From contig NC_133933.1 in NCBI RefSeq assembly GCF_031877795.1, forward strand, positions 70,188,503 to 70,252,502: DNA of 64,000 bases, given 5' to 3'. The notes beneath the pieces are model-generated. The model was given only the letters and a program-made list of their open reading frames with translations, was not told the DNA's origin and made no database searches. Shown piece by piece: positions 13,501-28,500 of this stretch (positions are counted from its first letter, which is position 1; the number at the start of each line of letters is the position of its first letter). A program made the translations under genes and the position numbers. Origin of the DNA: Strix aluco (taxonomy: Eukaryota > Chordata > Aves > Strigiformes > Strigidae).

Positions 13501-16500
13501 CCCTACACCCCAGACAGAATAAAACATTGAGATGTATTTGAGAGATGTGTGTTTGTAGCCTGTTTTTTATTTATATGGTATATTTAATACCATCTTTTGA
13601 AAATCTTAGCAGGGGTAGTGAGTTGGGAACAAGAAATGAATGATCCTCAGACCAAGACTAAAGTCCTTTGGCAGAACAGAGTAGGGAAACTTCATGTACT
13701 ACCTTTGTCCATATTACAAGTATTTTTTGCACCACAGATTCTGATCTCTGCAATTTTCTCAAATACATTCTCCACTCCCCCCCCCCGCCCCAACTAATTG
13801 ATTCCCTCCAATGCAGAGGTCTAAAAATCTTCACTGCAAAGTTTCCTGCAACCACACAACTTTGAGGCAAAGACCGTTCAATATCACTTACCAACAAGTC
13901 TAACTTTAAAAAAAAGAAAACACCAAAACCAAACCAAATTTAAAACAACTCCTTAGAAAGGGACTTTACGCAACTGTTTCTGGTTTGGCATTTATAAGTA
14001 AACCAACTGTTAAGTACATGTTTTGGTTGTCTGCAAATCCAGCTACTGACCCCCTCGCACATGTAAAATTAAACTTGGCAAAATAGACCATTGCCACAAC
14101 TAGGGAGATTGGCCATTTTACTTCTCGTATACTCTACACATGCTGAAGATCTTATAGTTAGTGATCTGCCCTCTGCTCAAGGAAGCAAAGCATGACAGAC
14201 CATGTTAAACTGCACTCCCTTTGGAACAGCTCCAGTAAAATCCCTAAACTGACCTGCGCTTAGCTCTGATATATATCAGCAATTTCCATAGCTTTTTCCT
14301 GTCAGCAGTCAAGGTTACACTTGCTCCTTCAAAAATGTGCTACTATGAGCAAGCAAGCCTAAGAGGCTCAAGCTTTGGACCTGCCAGTGATTCACGCTGG
14401 CTGTGTCCAAACAGTACGACAAGGGTGTTTCACAGCTCTTGGATAAATACATATACCACAGTCACATCCCGACTCCAAACTGAAGGAAATGCAGTGGTAA
14501 TTATCCCCTCCTATAAAAACTGGCTTCTATGGAAACATAATGAAGGCAACACAGGCTTGCTGTGGTCTAGCAGGATCACCAGTCTGGATGATCAAGAGCC
14601 CAAAACTGTGGACCACACTGCCAAGCCGACCTGCTTCACCACAGGCAAGTTGGACCACAATTAAAAGAAAAAAATAGAAGAAACTGAAAAAAAAGAAAGT
14701 CCCACTGAAAGGTTAAACATACTACACAGAAAACTTCCTATCCCTCCCCTCCCCCCCTCACCCCCACTGCCTACATACAGCCATAAAGCATAGGAAGTAA
14801 AGCTTTTCCACTAAATGTACATAAAGCCTGAAGAGGAGGCATAGTAACAATCTTCAAATATACAGGAAAGATCTGCAAAGAGGAAAGGAATCAGCTTCTC
14901 TTCCAGCTCAATGAAGACAGAACAAATAGTAACAGGCTTAAAGTACAGCAAAAAATACTAAAACATCAGGAAAAGCATCTAGCTAAGTACTAGGATAAAC
15001 TGCTTAAGTAGGTTTGAATTCTCAGAGTATTATTTCACTCCTAGAACAGTGGGAAGGACTAGATTGCTCTTGAAATCTTATAGCCCATTAACTTTATAAT
15101 CCTATTAAATAACATCAAACCTAGTCTTGAAAAGACTTAGGTGTGTACTTAATTGTAAGTATTTGATCAGTCTCAATCAGTGGGATTTCTCAGATTAAGC
15201 ACCTCATTGAACACTGCACTGTCTTTTGTTTACTTGGCACCACAAGAACAAACCCAGCTAAAACCAAGATAGAATAAAACCAGCAATTTGAACCCACAAA
15301 ACATGCTGTATTAATATGCACAGAATCAGAATTGATATCCTGAGGCCTCAAAATGTGCATTGAGCTGAAGTCACCTGCACTCCTGACTACCCTAATAAAA
15401 GGAAGAAGTGGATTGTTTACAGAGTTGTTAGTTTTGGGAGAGGCTTGTGTGCTAATAGTCTGAGATGTGCCTTCAGTCAACACTATTTGATTCAACTTCG
15501 ACCACACATCACTCTTTCCTGGGCTGGGTTTTACTGCAATATTTCTAGTTTTGTCAGGATTAAAACAATTTTAACAGAGTAACTATGTATCCCTTTCATG
15601 TGCTGAACAGAAATAATGAACAAAAACCCTAAAAACAAGTTAACCAACAGGAGTTGCCCTACAGCATTTACACCATTAACTTTGACTGTGGATCTGCACA
15701 AGCCTCTTCCTTGTTTATCCACCCCTTGGGAGTAACACGTCCTAATCTTGCATTAGATAAATCAGCACCCTAAAGTCAGTTCCCAGCACCCAGTCCTGAA
15801 TGGCCCCAACCTCAGAACAGGAGACAATGACAACAGCTTCCAGAACCACCTGGCTATCACTCTCCTATGTGGGGGCTTATCAGGGACTTGGACTCCAAGC
15901 CAGACAGAAGCTCCACTTTATGTCTTGATGCAGGTTCTGAAGTGTCGGTGTTTGTTATTGCTCTGAATCAGAATGAAAAGTACTCATTTGGTATAAAAAT
16001 ATTCCAAAAAAGGAAATATATTTTGTTTGACAGTATTATAATTCCAATGACTAAGTATAGCACAATTTAAATATCTTAACATAAGTAAAAAAAAACACGA
16101 CATAAGAACAAAGTATTTATACTTTACTAGAAATATCCCCAGCAGACCATAATTTCAAAATCATCAAAACGAGAACAATTTTGATTTCATCACTTTTCAG
16201 ACAAGAACATAACTGAATTAAACTCATCCCCACAACAACATCTACAAACTATTTTCCAGTGGAACACTTTTCAATCAAGAATGTTTAAGTCACTTCTATT
16301 AATAACTTACACATAAAAATCATAGTTTGCAGTCAACTTTAGCTTTAAAGTTAATTTGCAGATGCCACAGCAAAAACAGTACAAGAAATGCAGACTTTTT
16401 TCCTGGCTGGGAACCCTGCTGTACTATTGGAGCCCGACTGCTGATGCCATAGACTACATGAGTCATTCCTCACCCAGTGTATACATAACTTGCAGGAGTG

Positions 16501-19500
16501 GGCCCAGTGTGGAGCTGAGCCAGAGAATACAAAGATCCCATGGCATTTTACACCTTTTTTAAAAGTAGTTCAGACAGCTTGCAAATAATGCTGGCCACAG
16601 CTGGTCAAACTGGGACAGTGATCTGCCCACATTTTGCAGCTCTGGGGCTAGCACAGGCAAGGAATTGGAAAGGTCTTTAGAGGTGACCAGGGAGAGAGGC
16701 AGTCTCAGGAGCCTGACATTGCTGGATGAGTCCCGAAATATTTAGGACAGCAGGCATTGCAGCACATGTAGGACAATAATGAGGCTGGCACAAGGCAGAG
16801 CTGCCCAGAGCACACACATCTGTGAGAGACAGTGGGATTCAGGAACAGGCGTGTCTTGCAAGTCAAGCAAGTGCTGCGACACAGGAGTGCTGCTGGGATG
16901 AAGCAACCTGATCTGTTAGTAAGCACTATCAAATGCTGGCTGAACAGGCATCCTTCTCTGTCTGGCAGCTGCTCTTACTGTGGATAAGGAAGGCAAGCAG
17001 GTCCCAGGAAGGCACAGTAGGGAAAATAATCTCAAAAATGAAACGCAAGCAAAGAGCAGAGCTATGCAAATATACAATATCCTCACCCTTTCGGACACTG
17101 AGGTTCAGTAATGTCCTCACACTCTTCTTCAACCCAGCTTGCCTCTCCTTAAAACAAATGAGTGCAATTTATTTTTTAAGACAGTACATTCTTGTTGATA
17201 AATGCAAGTTTTTTTCATTTTACCGAATGTTTTTAAAGTGATGACCTTGCTCCTTTCAGACAAATATGGGTACATATAAGAGAGACTGTAGGGACTTGTT
17301 GAGGATATTTACCTTTACAAACAGCATGATAATTGACACAGCAATCTTTATTTTCCACACAGTCATCTGAACAGGAACAATGATATTCTGGTCTCCTCTT
17401 CTCTCCACACCTGAATTTATCGCAGGTCCATATATAGGCTAAAAAACAGATGAAAGAGAAGGACAGCACAATGATTAATACCTGTGGCAGTGCAGAATTA
17501 AGAAACTGAGTGTTAAGTTCTGTCTCAAATGTGTACTCACTGAAAAACAGTCCTGAGGCATCTCATGCATGCATAATACTGCAAGCTTTGGCACTTTGGG
17601 AAACAGAAACACCCACGGCTAAATAATCGAAGTGCATAGCCAGCTGAATACAATTGTGTAGCATATGGCTACAAATATCACAGATCAGAAAGAATCTTTT
17701 TTACAGACCTCCTTAAATATGAAAATTTCTGTGGGTTTAATATGGTAAATGCAAACTATAAAGAAGCTCCCAAACAACTACTCCAGAGAAACCCCAAAAC
17801 CTGAGTCTGAATTTGGAATGCCTAGAAAACACTGAGCAGCAGTAACTCTGACTCACATTGAAGTCATAATGGATTTTATCAGTCACCATCAGGCAATCCA
17901 GCTTCTTTCTGCACCTCTTTGGCATAGGAATCACTCTGCCACTATTTGAGACTACATACGTAAGCTCACAGGGAGACCTACTGACTTCAGCTTCATTGCT
18001 GTTTTTAGTAGAGACTTTTTGTCCTGAATCATATTGATTTTTCTGAACAGAATATTCTAATACATCATATCATTTGAAGATTATAATTTTGATATCAGTT
18101 GTAAACACAAGTCAATGAGGATTACCAACTGAGTGAATACTTAAGTGAAGGTCTTAACAGAGTCATGGAAGCCAAATCTAAATATTTGAGTAGAGGACAG
18201 TCAGTGATCTTCACACATGACTAGCAATTAGAAATCCCTAAAAGCATTCTCGGGACATTAATCTCACTTTCAGGAATACTGAAATTCAGTAACTCCACCA
18301 GTGTCAGTAGATCTTTACTTCTGTGAGAGATAGAAGAATCTATTATGGTTCTAGTTACATGATACTATTTGGAAATAAGAATTTGATTCTTCACTGATGC
18401 TAAGGCTAATTAATTAAAAAAAACAACACCAAGCAATGAATTCTAATTCTTGTGTAAAGACAGGCTCTCCAGTTTGTTTTTAAAGAATTCTTGAAACTGA
18501 GGGAGAGTGATGCAATGAAACAAATTGGAGAGTAAATCCCATGCAACTATTCACAGAATCATCTAGGTTGAAAAAGACCTTGAAGATCATCTAGTCCAAC
18601 CATTAACCTAACATTGACAGTTCCCAACTACACCATATGCTCAGCGCTATGTCAACCAGACTCTTAAACACCTCCAGGGATGGGGACTCCACCACCTCCC
18701 TGGGCAGACCATTCCAATGCCTAACAACCCGTTCTGTAAAGAAATGCTTCCTAATATCCAGTCTAAACCTTCCCTGGCGCAACTTGAGGTCATTCCCTCT
18801 AGTCCTATCGCTTGTTACTTGGTTAAAGAGACTCATCCCCATCTCCCTGCAACCACTTTCAGGTAGTGGCAGAGGGAGACGAGGTCTCCCCTCAGCCTCC
18901 TCTTCTCCAGACTAAACAACCCCAGTTCCCTCAGCCACTCCTCATAAGACCTGTGCTCCAGACCCTTCACCAGCTGCATTGCCCTTCTCTGGACACGCTC
19001 AAGTAATTCAACGTCCTTTTTGTAGTGAGGAGCCCAAAACTGAACACAGGAATAGAGGTGCAGCCTCACCAGTGCCAAGTACAGGGGCAAGATCACCTCC
19101 CTGTCCCTGATAGCCACGCTATTTCTGATGCGAGCCAGGATACCATTAGCCTTCTTGGCCACCTGGGCACACTGCTGGCTCATGTTCAGCCCACTGTCAA
19201 TCAACACCCCCAGGTCCCTCTCTGACTGGCAGCTCTCCAGCCACTCCTCCCCAAGCCTGTAGAGCTGATGGGGGTTGTTGTGGCCCAAGTGCAGCACCCG
19301 GCATTTGGCCTTATTGAAACTCCTACAGCTGGCCTTAGCCCATCGCTCCAGCCTGTCCAGATCTCTCTGCAGAGCCTCCCTACCCTCGAGCAGATCAACA
19401 CTCCCACCCAACTTGGTGTCATCTGCAAACTTACTGAGGGTGCACTCGATCCCCTCATCTAGGTCATCAATAAAGATGTTAAACAGGAGTGGCCCCAAAA

Positions 19501-22500
19501 CCGAGGCCTGGGGGACACCATTCATGACCAGTCACCAACTGGATTTAACTCCATTCACCACAACTCTTTGGGCCCAGCCATCCAGCCAGTTTTTTACCCC
19601 ACGAAGCATGTGCCCATCCAAGCCATGAGCAGCCAGTTTTGCCAGGAGAATGCTTATTCTGTAAGCAAAAAGCTCTATGCATTTTAGAGGACCTTTCAAT
19701 AACAGTCAATTGAAGCAGGGATCTGAGCTCAGTTTAATAATTTGGTTTTAAAAGTCAACATTGGAATTTTTAATTTCAGGGTGAGACTACATTGATAGAT
19801 TTTACAAATACAAGAGGACTTGTAAGAGTAAAGAGAAGTTTATTTTGAGAGGAGGCCATGTTTATTTTGGATTCTGAATGCATCGAAGTTACCAAACTTC
19901 ATAAGGAGGAGTGAGAAGAAAAATAGTTAACTGAATAGAACGCTGCATGTGAAGTATTAAGGCAAAACTAAATCAGAGAAAACAGTCAAGTTCTGTCCTT
20001 ATTATTACTACCCGCACTAACATCTTTCCCTGTAAAATTTCTCCATGATACCTTTGCCTACCTGACCTTTGCTTTCTAACAAATCATGAGAACTGCTTCT
20101 CACTTCGCAATCATTTTCCACCAGTGCAATCTGTTCTATCATCCTGCCTTGTCCCAACGGCCCGTACATGACCCTTGCTTCACACTGAAGCTGGGAAGTA
20201 ACAAGGCAGAGGGCCCAAGTAGCTGGGTAAGGAAAGATGGCAGCTTTCACAGAGCTGCTCTGTCCTTCCCCTTTTTCACGCAGGTGATGACAGAAAGATA
20301 CAATATGCAGAATGCATTCCTATTCCTGGCTCTGAGAATGTAGGAGTTGTCCCTGACAGCAGGGACAATGCAGGTCACTGTTCTCTCACCCCCGGACAGA
20401 GAACAAAAGGCTGACTGAGACCTCAAGTTGCAGTTGTTCCTTCTCTTTCCTAGGGGGAGGGCAGCAGCACAGTCTCTTGCAGCCTCTCTCCCCACAGGAG
20501 CTATGGAAAAGCCAGCCTGCTGGTTCTGTCAGCTCTTATGTAGTACAGCTGGGTGAAATACAAGCTTTGTTTGTGTACAACAGCAGCTGCACCAGAGCCC
20601 TGATGTTTCCACAGGAGTCCCCAGTACCGCCATAACCACTGCAACTCCACTCATGGTTGCAACGGAGGGAGCACAAAGAGGGGGAGACCACTGGCATCAG
20701 AACCACCCTGTTGTTCAGCAGCTCCCCTTTGCACTCACAGCCCATCTGAAAGAAGTTAGGGTCACAGCCACCTGACTATAACAGTACTCACATACACAGA
20801 GCTGTCCCACATTGCAGAATAAGAGAGTTTGCCCCCACAGCTTTTTTCCATTCTTACCTGGTTGTATACATGTTTCCCGGTAATCTAAGCAGCAGTTTCC
20901 AAGCTTGACACAATCTCTATCACAACGGCAACTTCCAAAGGTCCTTTCAAAGCAACGACCTTTGCAGGTTTTCACTGTAATATTGGATAGTGTTAGATGT
21001 CAGTGGCTGATCTCAAATCAGTCGGCATGCAGAAGAAATTAATAAGGTCAACGTGTACAATGACACAGTTGGTCATTTCACAACTTACAGGATGGTTGCA
21101 AAAACAATGACAGCCAAAGGAAAAGGAAAGTCTTGATCCAACTAAATGTTTATTTCCTCTTACTGAATAAAAATAATTTTTCATCATATGGAACAAAGGG
21201 TTCTGTTCTGTTTTAACAAGAACATGGTGTTTCATTATTGGCAGAAACAAGTAAAACAAAAGACTATGATTCTAGTTGTGACGGTCCCTGCCTTTCTGTA
21301 TCACCAGAAGATACAAGTACAGTCATTCAGACTATGGAAGATGTCTATCAGAGGAAATCTGAACCTAGGTTTTCAGTAAGGGTGCCCTAAACAGTGAAAT
21401 GCTTTTCCAGAGAACACTGATCTTCATTTTCACGTCTGACAATGTTCCACTTTCTATAAATAATTAAACATTAATTAAAATCTAGACTGAATTAAAATCT
21501 AGACTTGCATTGGCTATGCTCGCAACTTTCCCATGCTCATGCCCAGTTTGAATGACAGTCTTCATACAAGTCAGGGGAACTGAAGAGGCCCCAGTTCCAC
21601 ATCCCGCTGTACCACGGTTAAGGTACTATCTCAAGACACAGGAAGGGCTGTTCCAAACCAGACACAGGAGATACAAACTTGAGTGTACTGCTCACTGGTT
21701 TAATTTTTGTTCAGTTTTAATGTAAAAAAAGGCATATCATTCTTCCACTAGACTGGGTTGCCTGGGAAAAAAAAAGAAACTGGTGATGTGAAGCATTAAC
21801 AACATTTAAGTAGTTGGTCAGTCTGCTTCATCCTGTGCAATCACCAGAATGGAATGAGGTAAATCCTTCATTTGGCTCCTTTTCTTAAGAATCTTGAGGT
21901 GTGTGATAGTAGGAAAATGAGATAATAATAAGCCAATATTGCAAAGCTGTAATAAAATGAGAAAAAAACAGATTCTAGAGGGAAACTGATAAACCAAATT
22001 TTAGTTAAAAATCATTGTAGGACTGTTTGTTTAACAGATCAGCTTTGGGAGCAACTATCTAGAATAATTGCAAAGTGAAGCTTGATTTCTTAAAATATCT
22101 TTTGTAACATTCTACCTGAAGAAACTTCACCATTGAAAAAAACCACATATTTTTCAGGACAGAAAACAGCCAGAGGAATTCCACAAGGAATGTTTTCAGA
22201 CTACAATTCTAACCAGTACAAAAATAACTTTTTTCCCCATAATTGACTGGAAAAGATGAAAAACAAATGTTCCAGGACAACATGAAATAGAAATTGTTGG
22301 TTTGTTGGTTTTGGGTTTGTTTTTTTTTTTTTTTTTAATAGCGAACTGAGAAAAGCCAGCCATGTGACATCACCACAGTGACAGCTGTGATACATGGAAG
22401 CTGCCAGACCAGGCACTGAGTGCCAGGATCAGTTTACCTCTCAAGTGAGTACACACAAGTACTAAGTACACCTGAGGTTTATTTCCCGGTATTTTCATTT

Positions 22501-25500
22501 CCCTCTAACTGAAACTGCTTCAAGCAATGCATCCAATCCTCCTCCTGCAGGAAGAAAGGGTGGCATTCTGATAATATCAAAATTAATTTACAAAAAGGAA
22601 AAAAAGGAAATAAAGAGGAATTGCTTTGAAATATTACTAAATAAAAGGCATATTAGTTACCATCTTTTGAACAGCTAGGCTTCAGGCCAAATATACATCC
22701 TAGGATTGTCGTTAACATGCAGACACAGAGTACCTGTGGGACAGGAAGAAAAAGAAAGTAACCTTAAGTGACCACTGAATGGTTTTGAAAGCCCTCATTT
22801 TCTCTATAATGCTATACAATTGTACTGAAATTGATAAACATGCAGATTGGGAGGCTGATTTCACTGCTTTCATGAGCAGTTTCACTCACACTAGTAGTTA
22901 TGTTGTTTGCAATTAATTACTGGTGCATGACCATGAATATTCTCAAGACTGGGCCTGTATACTTCATTTCTTATCAAGTTATTTAATGTAGACATGATGA
23001 TATATATCTCTCTCACGAACAAAAAATTAAGATGTTTATGGTTACACTTCTATCAGTTTTATAAAAAAACGTTTGTTGTTCCCTTTCCTTCCTCCTAGGT
23101 TGTTCTAAGAAGGTGAAGTGACGTTTTGCCATTGACCACAGACTACAAACAGTAGTCATGGCTCTTAAGTGATACCTATAATTTTCTTAGGCAGAAAAAA
23201 CCTTTTCCCGCTTCCTAGTATCCAGTTCATACTACATGTTGGTCCATACCATGGTAAGCAACTGTGGGATGTCGTATTAGACTGACCAGTGTCTTACACT
23301 GACCAGAAGCTATGGCCATGTTTATTTTGGATTCTGAATGCATTGAAGTTACCAAACAAGAACCATATTGTCCTTGTCCAGCATTTTAGGGCAAGATCTA
23401 ATGCCTACACAAATACAGGGAAAGATTCCTCTTGATCTCATTAAGTACTGGATTTGGTCCATAAACTCTTTAGGAAAAGTGTATATATTATCAACATATA
23501 TACAGTAACTAAAGAATCTGGGAAAGCCAGCAATGCGCTTATGATGGCTATTCTATTCAAGTGTAGAATGTAACATGGTAGTTTGCCACAAGTCCTGAAA
23601 GAGAAGGCATTGTAATACTTTCTTATTTCAGAAGTATTTGGGGAGGTATGAGAGAATGTACATGTCACCTTTCCAGTCATTGTTTTCTGAGGAAAAATTG
23701 CTTTCAAACAATACTTCAATAACTTTATTTACATGCCTACACAAAGTCTCTCCCTTTTTTCCTCCTCCACCATCAGCAAAAGCTGCTGAGCCAGTCTTTT
23801 GAGTATGCCTGAATCATGTTGTGATGTGGCAAAAATTCATCCCATTTTAAAATGCACCTAATTATTTCTCAAGCTTACCTTTTTAAAGACTGCAAGCACT
23901 TGAGCAAATAAAAGTTATTTATGTTGTTTCTAACAAATATACAGTTCATTATACAATTTTTTTCACTAAGCAGTTAATGAAGACAGTAAGAAATTTCTGG
24001 AATGTGCAGCATTGAAATTCAGGTATTATTTTGGACTTTGAAGTTCAGTATTAATCAATATCAAAAATATTACATTTATAGCATTCATAAAAAAGGGAAT
24101 TCTAGACTGGACCTGATGAAACTTTGGTCTAGAATTCTGAACCAGGCAAGTCTGGAATCTTAGATTTTTCAATGTAATAGAAATAAGTACTTTTTGAGTT
24201 CAAATCTATCTTTGAATTGACAAGGAAAGAAGGAGAAAAACTCTAGCATTATCGGTGCACACAGATACACTACAACTGACAGAAAGGTGCAAGTCTCCAT
24301 TAATTCAGCTGTCAAGAATAAACACAACTGCTAGAGCTCTGTACTTGCCTTTTTTATTTTTAACAGCATACTAACATGTGCAGTATCAACAACATTTTCT
24401 GTTAAGTCAGTATCAACAGTATTATCTTCCACATAAATTAATCTGGACCTTTGAAATATAACCTAGATGAGAGCACGTGCACAGCTAGGTAGGTAGCACA
24501 TCAAACAAGATGCCAAAGCCCAGCAAAATCAATGGAGAGAGCAAATCCTGTTATTGTCCTAATTAAATTACGAATTGGTTTGTTTTTAAAAAGCCAACTT
24601 GAGAGCATTTTATTTAAGGGTGATGATATATTGCTTCTCTACTCCCACCAGGCCCTGCTACTAAGATCAAAGAGCAGAATGTCCTCTGACAAGTAACCAC
24701 AAACACACTTTAAGGCAAACAAAAACCACATCTACTCTATCCATAAGAGCTTTATTCTCATCTCTTCAAATAGCTACGTGACCTATGGGACTTATGACAC
24801 CTAAGACATCCTTGTAATGAAAACACTGCAGTGCCACTAAATGGACTAATAATATTCCTTTATGGAGCTTCAGTGTAGGTAATGCATGTTTAAAACCAAG
24901 GAATTTGTGACACCAAATCAATATAAAATCTAAATAAAACCCACTCCAAAGTGGTAGCATTATAATACTTCCCAGCTAAAATTGGTAAATTCTCACTAAA
25001 GTTTTCACAAATAATTCCTGAGATTTTGGCACCAAATGTTACAAAATCAGTTTTGTATTGTATTCCAGATTTTCAGTTTTACACTTCCCAGAACATAATT
25101 AATTTCAACAAGCAAAAACATGAAAGGATTATGTTCACTGAGGCATATGAATGTTCTTTTGAGTAGGAAATACAACAAAATGGTAATGCTACTTGATGCA
25201 GTAGTGCAACTTGTGTTTCCTGCAACTAATACTCCAGAAACCTCATAGCATCACAAACCACAGCATACTACAAACCAGTTCAATTCTCAAATTTCTTATA
25301 TATACATAAGGGAAAACACGGTCCAGGACCTTACCTGATATACTATGTCCACCTGTAATAAATGAAGATCTGGGAACTTCTATTGACTCATTACATCCAA
25401 GCCTTTGCTTTCTTAACATTAGCCCCACTACTTTAAATTTTGTTCTTAAAAATATTTTACTGCAAAATACTAAAGCTTCCCCCCCGCTTTTTTTTTTTTT

Positions 25501-28500
25501 TATTCTTTCTTTCTCTGACATTTAATAAAGAAGATTCACAAAAATGGCAAGCTTAGAGGTAAAGTATTTGACAATGTTCTGGGACAGCCAACCTCATGTA
25601 GTGGACTATACCTTGCAATTACAGTTTAGCATTTAAGGCTTTGAATCAAAGCTTTATCTTGAGCCTGAATGACTTCAGTCATATAGACATTATCCATGCA
25701 AATTGAACAAATGTTCAGCTGGAACAATGTGGAGCAACTAATACTGGCCAAGAGCAGCAGCAGTCCTGACTAGGCACAGTAAGAGGTGTTGCACTAGTAG
25801 TTGCTCTATTGTCAGTGGAAAGGCTCTAAGATTACCAGCTCTGCAGATGACAAGGAATATTCAAACTAGCTTTAAAGGTCACCCAGGTACAGAAAGTCAT
25901 CTTGCTGCTGCAGCTCAAATGTGGACTAATTTACTTTGCTTCTTGCTATATGGGACCTTGTTGCAGCAGGTAGGTTACTACTATAACCTGAAATATTTTA
26001 CATACAGGTAGCTCAGGTTTGGCATGTTGCAGTCTGCTGTGTAAAGATTATATTTTTTTTAATCTAAAGACAAGTAGCTGCACATGTAGTTTAAGGTTTA
26101 CTATCAAGAACCTTATTAGAACTCTGCAGCATCCTGCTGCAAGCAGACTCAAATCTCTAGCTACTACCACACTGTCAACCTATCACCTGCCTTAAAGATT
26201 TAGTCTGTCTTTTTAAACAAAATGAGAAAAATCTTACCTGTTCTCTCTCTCTCCCATAGTCTTCCCCTCAAAAGAGAAAGGTGCAATTAAGAAAGAGTAT
26301 GGGAATCCAACATTTAGTAAGAAGGCAAATAAAATTAAAGAACCCAGCCTTGTTATACACAGAAGTAGCACATGAATTTTTTATGATCTGTAACTTGAGA
26401 GATTGCTAGGACAAAATGTCAGATATGGTTTTAATATAGTATCTGAGAAAAGTTTTTAAACCAACACAGTAACAAATGCAGAGAAGAAAGTGTCCTTCTT
26501 TGTTTTAAAAATATTTTTCAGAAAGTTTGTTTTGGAATCAAAAACCATTGTCATCTAGGGATGAATCTCTGTCCCATCACTGCTTCCTTTACGTGGGAGG
26601 AAGCAATAAAAGCTCTGCTTTGTAAACATTATAGTGGTTGGGAATAGGTGGTTCAGTGTCTGGAAAACTGCAATCCTGAAAACATTTCAAAAGCCTTTTA
26701 TTTTGAGCTGGGCAGATGGAAATATGATAACATGGTTAGAGAGCAGAATCATTTCCGTCACTCATCTCTAGAACTGCAGTTGAAGAGAATTTCTCAGATT
26801 ACTTGAGGGAGCTGGAAGGGCCACCAAGCATGCAGGCTGCAGACACTGGATCCCAAAGAGACTTGTCAACTGTACGTGTCTTAGCGACATACAAAGAAAT
26901 CTCTCACTAACCTTAGCTAGTGTCACCTTTCCTTTACCATCTTATTTTACTCTTCCCTGGCACAGTCAATGCTACTGCCCCTTCCTTTTCACTCTTCCCT
27001 AACTCTGTCCATCTCCCCTACTCCTGCTCTACTCTTCTGTTCTCCTTTTTCTTTGCAAAGAATGCATTGATATTTCTTTTAAGGAATAATCATTCTGAGT
27101 TAAGTTTCTTTCTGTGTTGATCTTCCTCACTCTTTGCCTACCATGTACTCAGTTGCTTTCCATCTTCCTTTCTTCATCCCTGGTGTTCCGAGGCCAACAA
27201 AACTTGTCACTCCAAAGTTTAAGGCATCCATTAACAGCTACACATTAACAAAGAAGCAATGCAAAGCAATGGTTTTCCATTCTCATCTCCATGATTGACT
27301 CCCACAGTTGTGTCATGTCTATCCACGAAGGGAGAACATCTAGACTGGGTCTGTAGGGCCAGTATTACAAAAACCCCATGGAATTTTCCAAAAACACTGA
27401 GGACTGTGAAGGGCATGCTATGTTTTCACTGGTTTGTGCATCTAGAATAGATGACTAACTACCTGGACCTTAGCACTGAAATATCTTTGACAAAAACCGT
27501 GATCTGCAAAAATGTAAAGAACACAATAATAAATAATGAATTGCAAATAAGAATGAAGTTGCCTTCTGCCTTTAAAAGGGCATTGTTAAAAATGCAGAAA
27601 GCACACTGTACAGAGGAAAAAAAATCTTATCTACACTTGCCAGGGGAAGTGGAACACTTATTCATACTTGTAAAAAGTTATTTTTAAACAGGGATAACCC
27701 TAAGAGATCAGTTTTATTCAAAAGAAGGGGAAACTTAATGAAGTTTACTTAACTGAAAGGTGGATACTTCACTCACACCAGTACAGCTGTATACCTAAAT
27801 ATATCACATTTAAAAAAAAAGTTATCAGCACTGAAACAAGTGCACCACCTACTTCTTGCACCACTCATCTCTTCTTTCCACGTTTGCAAATATTTTTATG
27901 CTCTTCAAAGATTTGCTTCTGTTGATCCACATTCCACACCTAGAGCTCAGGAGGAAGAAGAGAGCTACTGAGGCAGCAGGTTCTGGTTGTCCTGAAACAC
28001 TGAAGGTGACCGACTATCCCAAAGTCAGTGGATAGAAAAGCTGGAGCTTATGTCCAAAACCTTTTCAGAGCTAAAAAGAAGATTTACTCTAAAAACATAT
28101 AGGGATTATTGTTTTTCTTCTCAAAGCAGCACACAGAAGGTCAACTCTCGCTGTTTCTGTTGGATGTTCCCAAAAGTGTTATTGAATACTATTGCAACCT
28201 AAGGTCATTTGAAGGACAAGACTGCTTTAAAGGTAGCTCACACCACTGTAAGATATTATAAAAAGCCTTCACAAAGCTTACCAAAGAGTGATAACTGTTC
28301 ATTCAGCAGGGAATTATCAGCAGAAGATACTATCATACTATAGATCTCTAAATACCTTCCAAAACTATTCAAGCATCTGTTTTTTAACAAGAAAGAGACA
28401 TATAGAACAGAGTTACCACCTGTCAGCTAAGATCTAAAATATTTTTGTTATTTTTTGCTTGTCCAACTGCATAAATACATATTCTCCTGGAAGGCATTAA

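Larger units (their letters stand above)
9190..17086 (-). other. ENPP1 introns 6 and 5
   Basis: 9190-11997 and 12096-17086. Besides the old CR1 at 14840-15110 and the C-rich tracts, nothing recognisable. The plus-strand frame 14335-14664 (109 codons) has no recognisable domain. Confidence 0.7.
17439..22660 (-). other. ENPP1 introns 3 and 2
   Basis: 17439-20857 and 20975-22660. Intron 3 holds young CR1 copy A and one copy of the 44-bp repeat. Intron 2 has a small direct repeat of ATTAAAATCTAGACT near 21474-21503 and otherwise nothing recognised. Confidence 0.75.
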
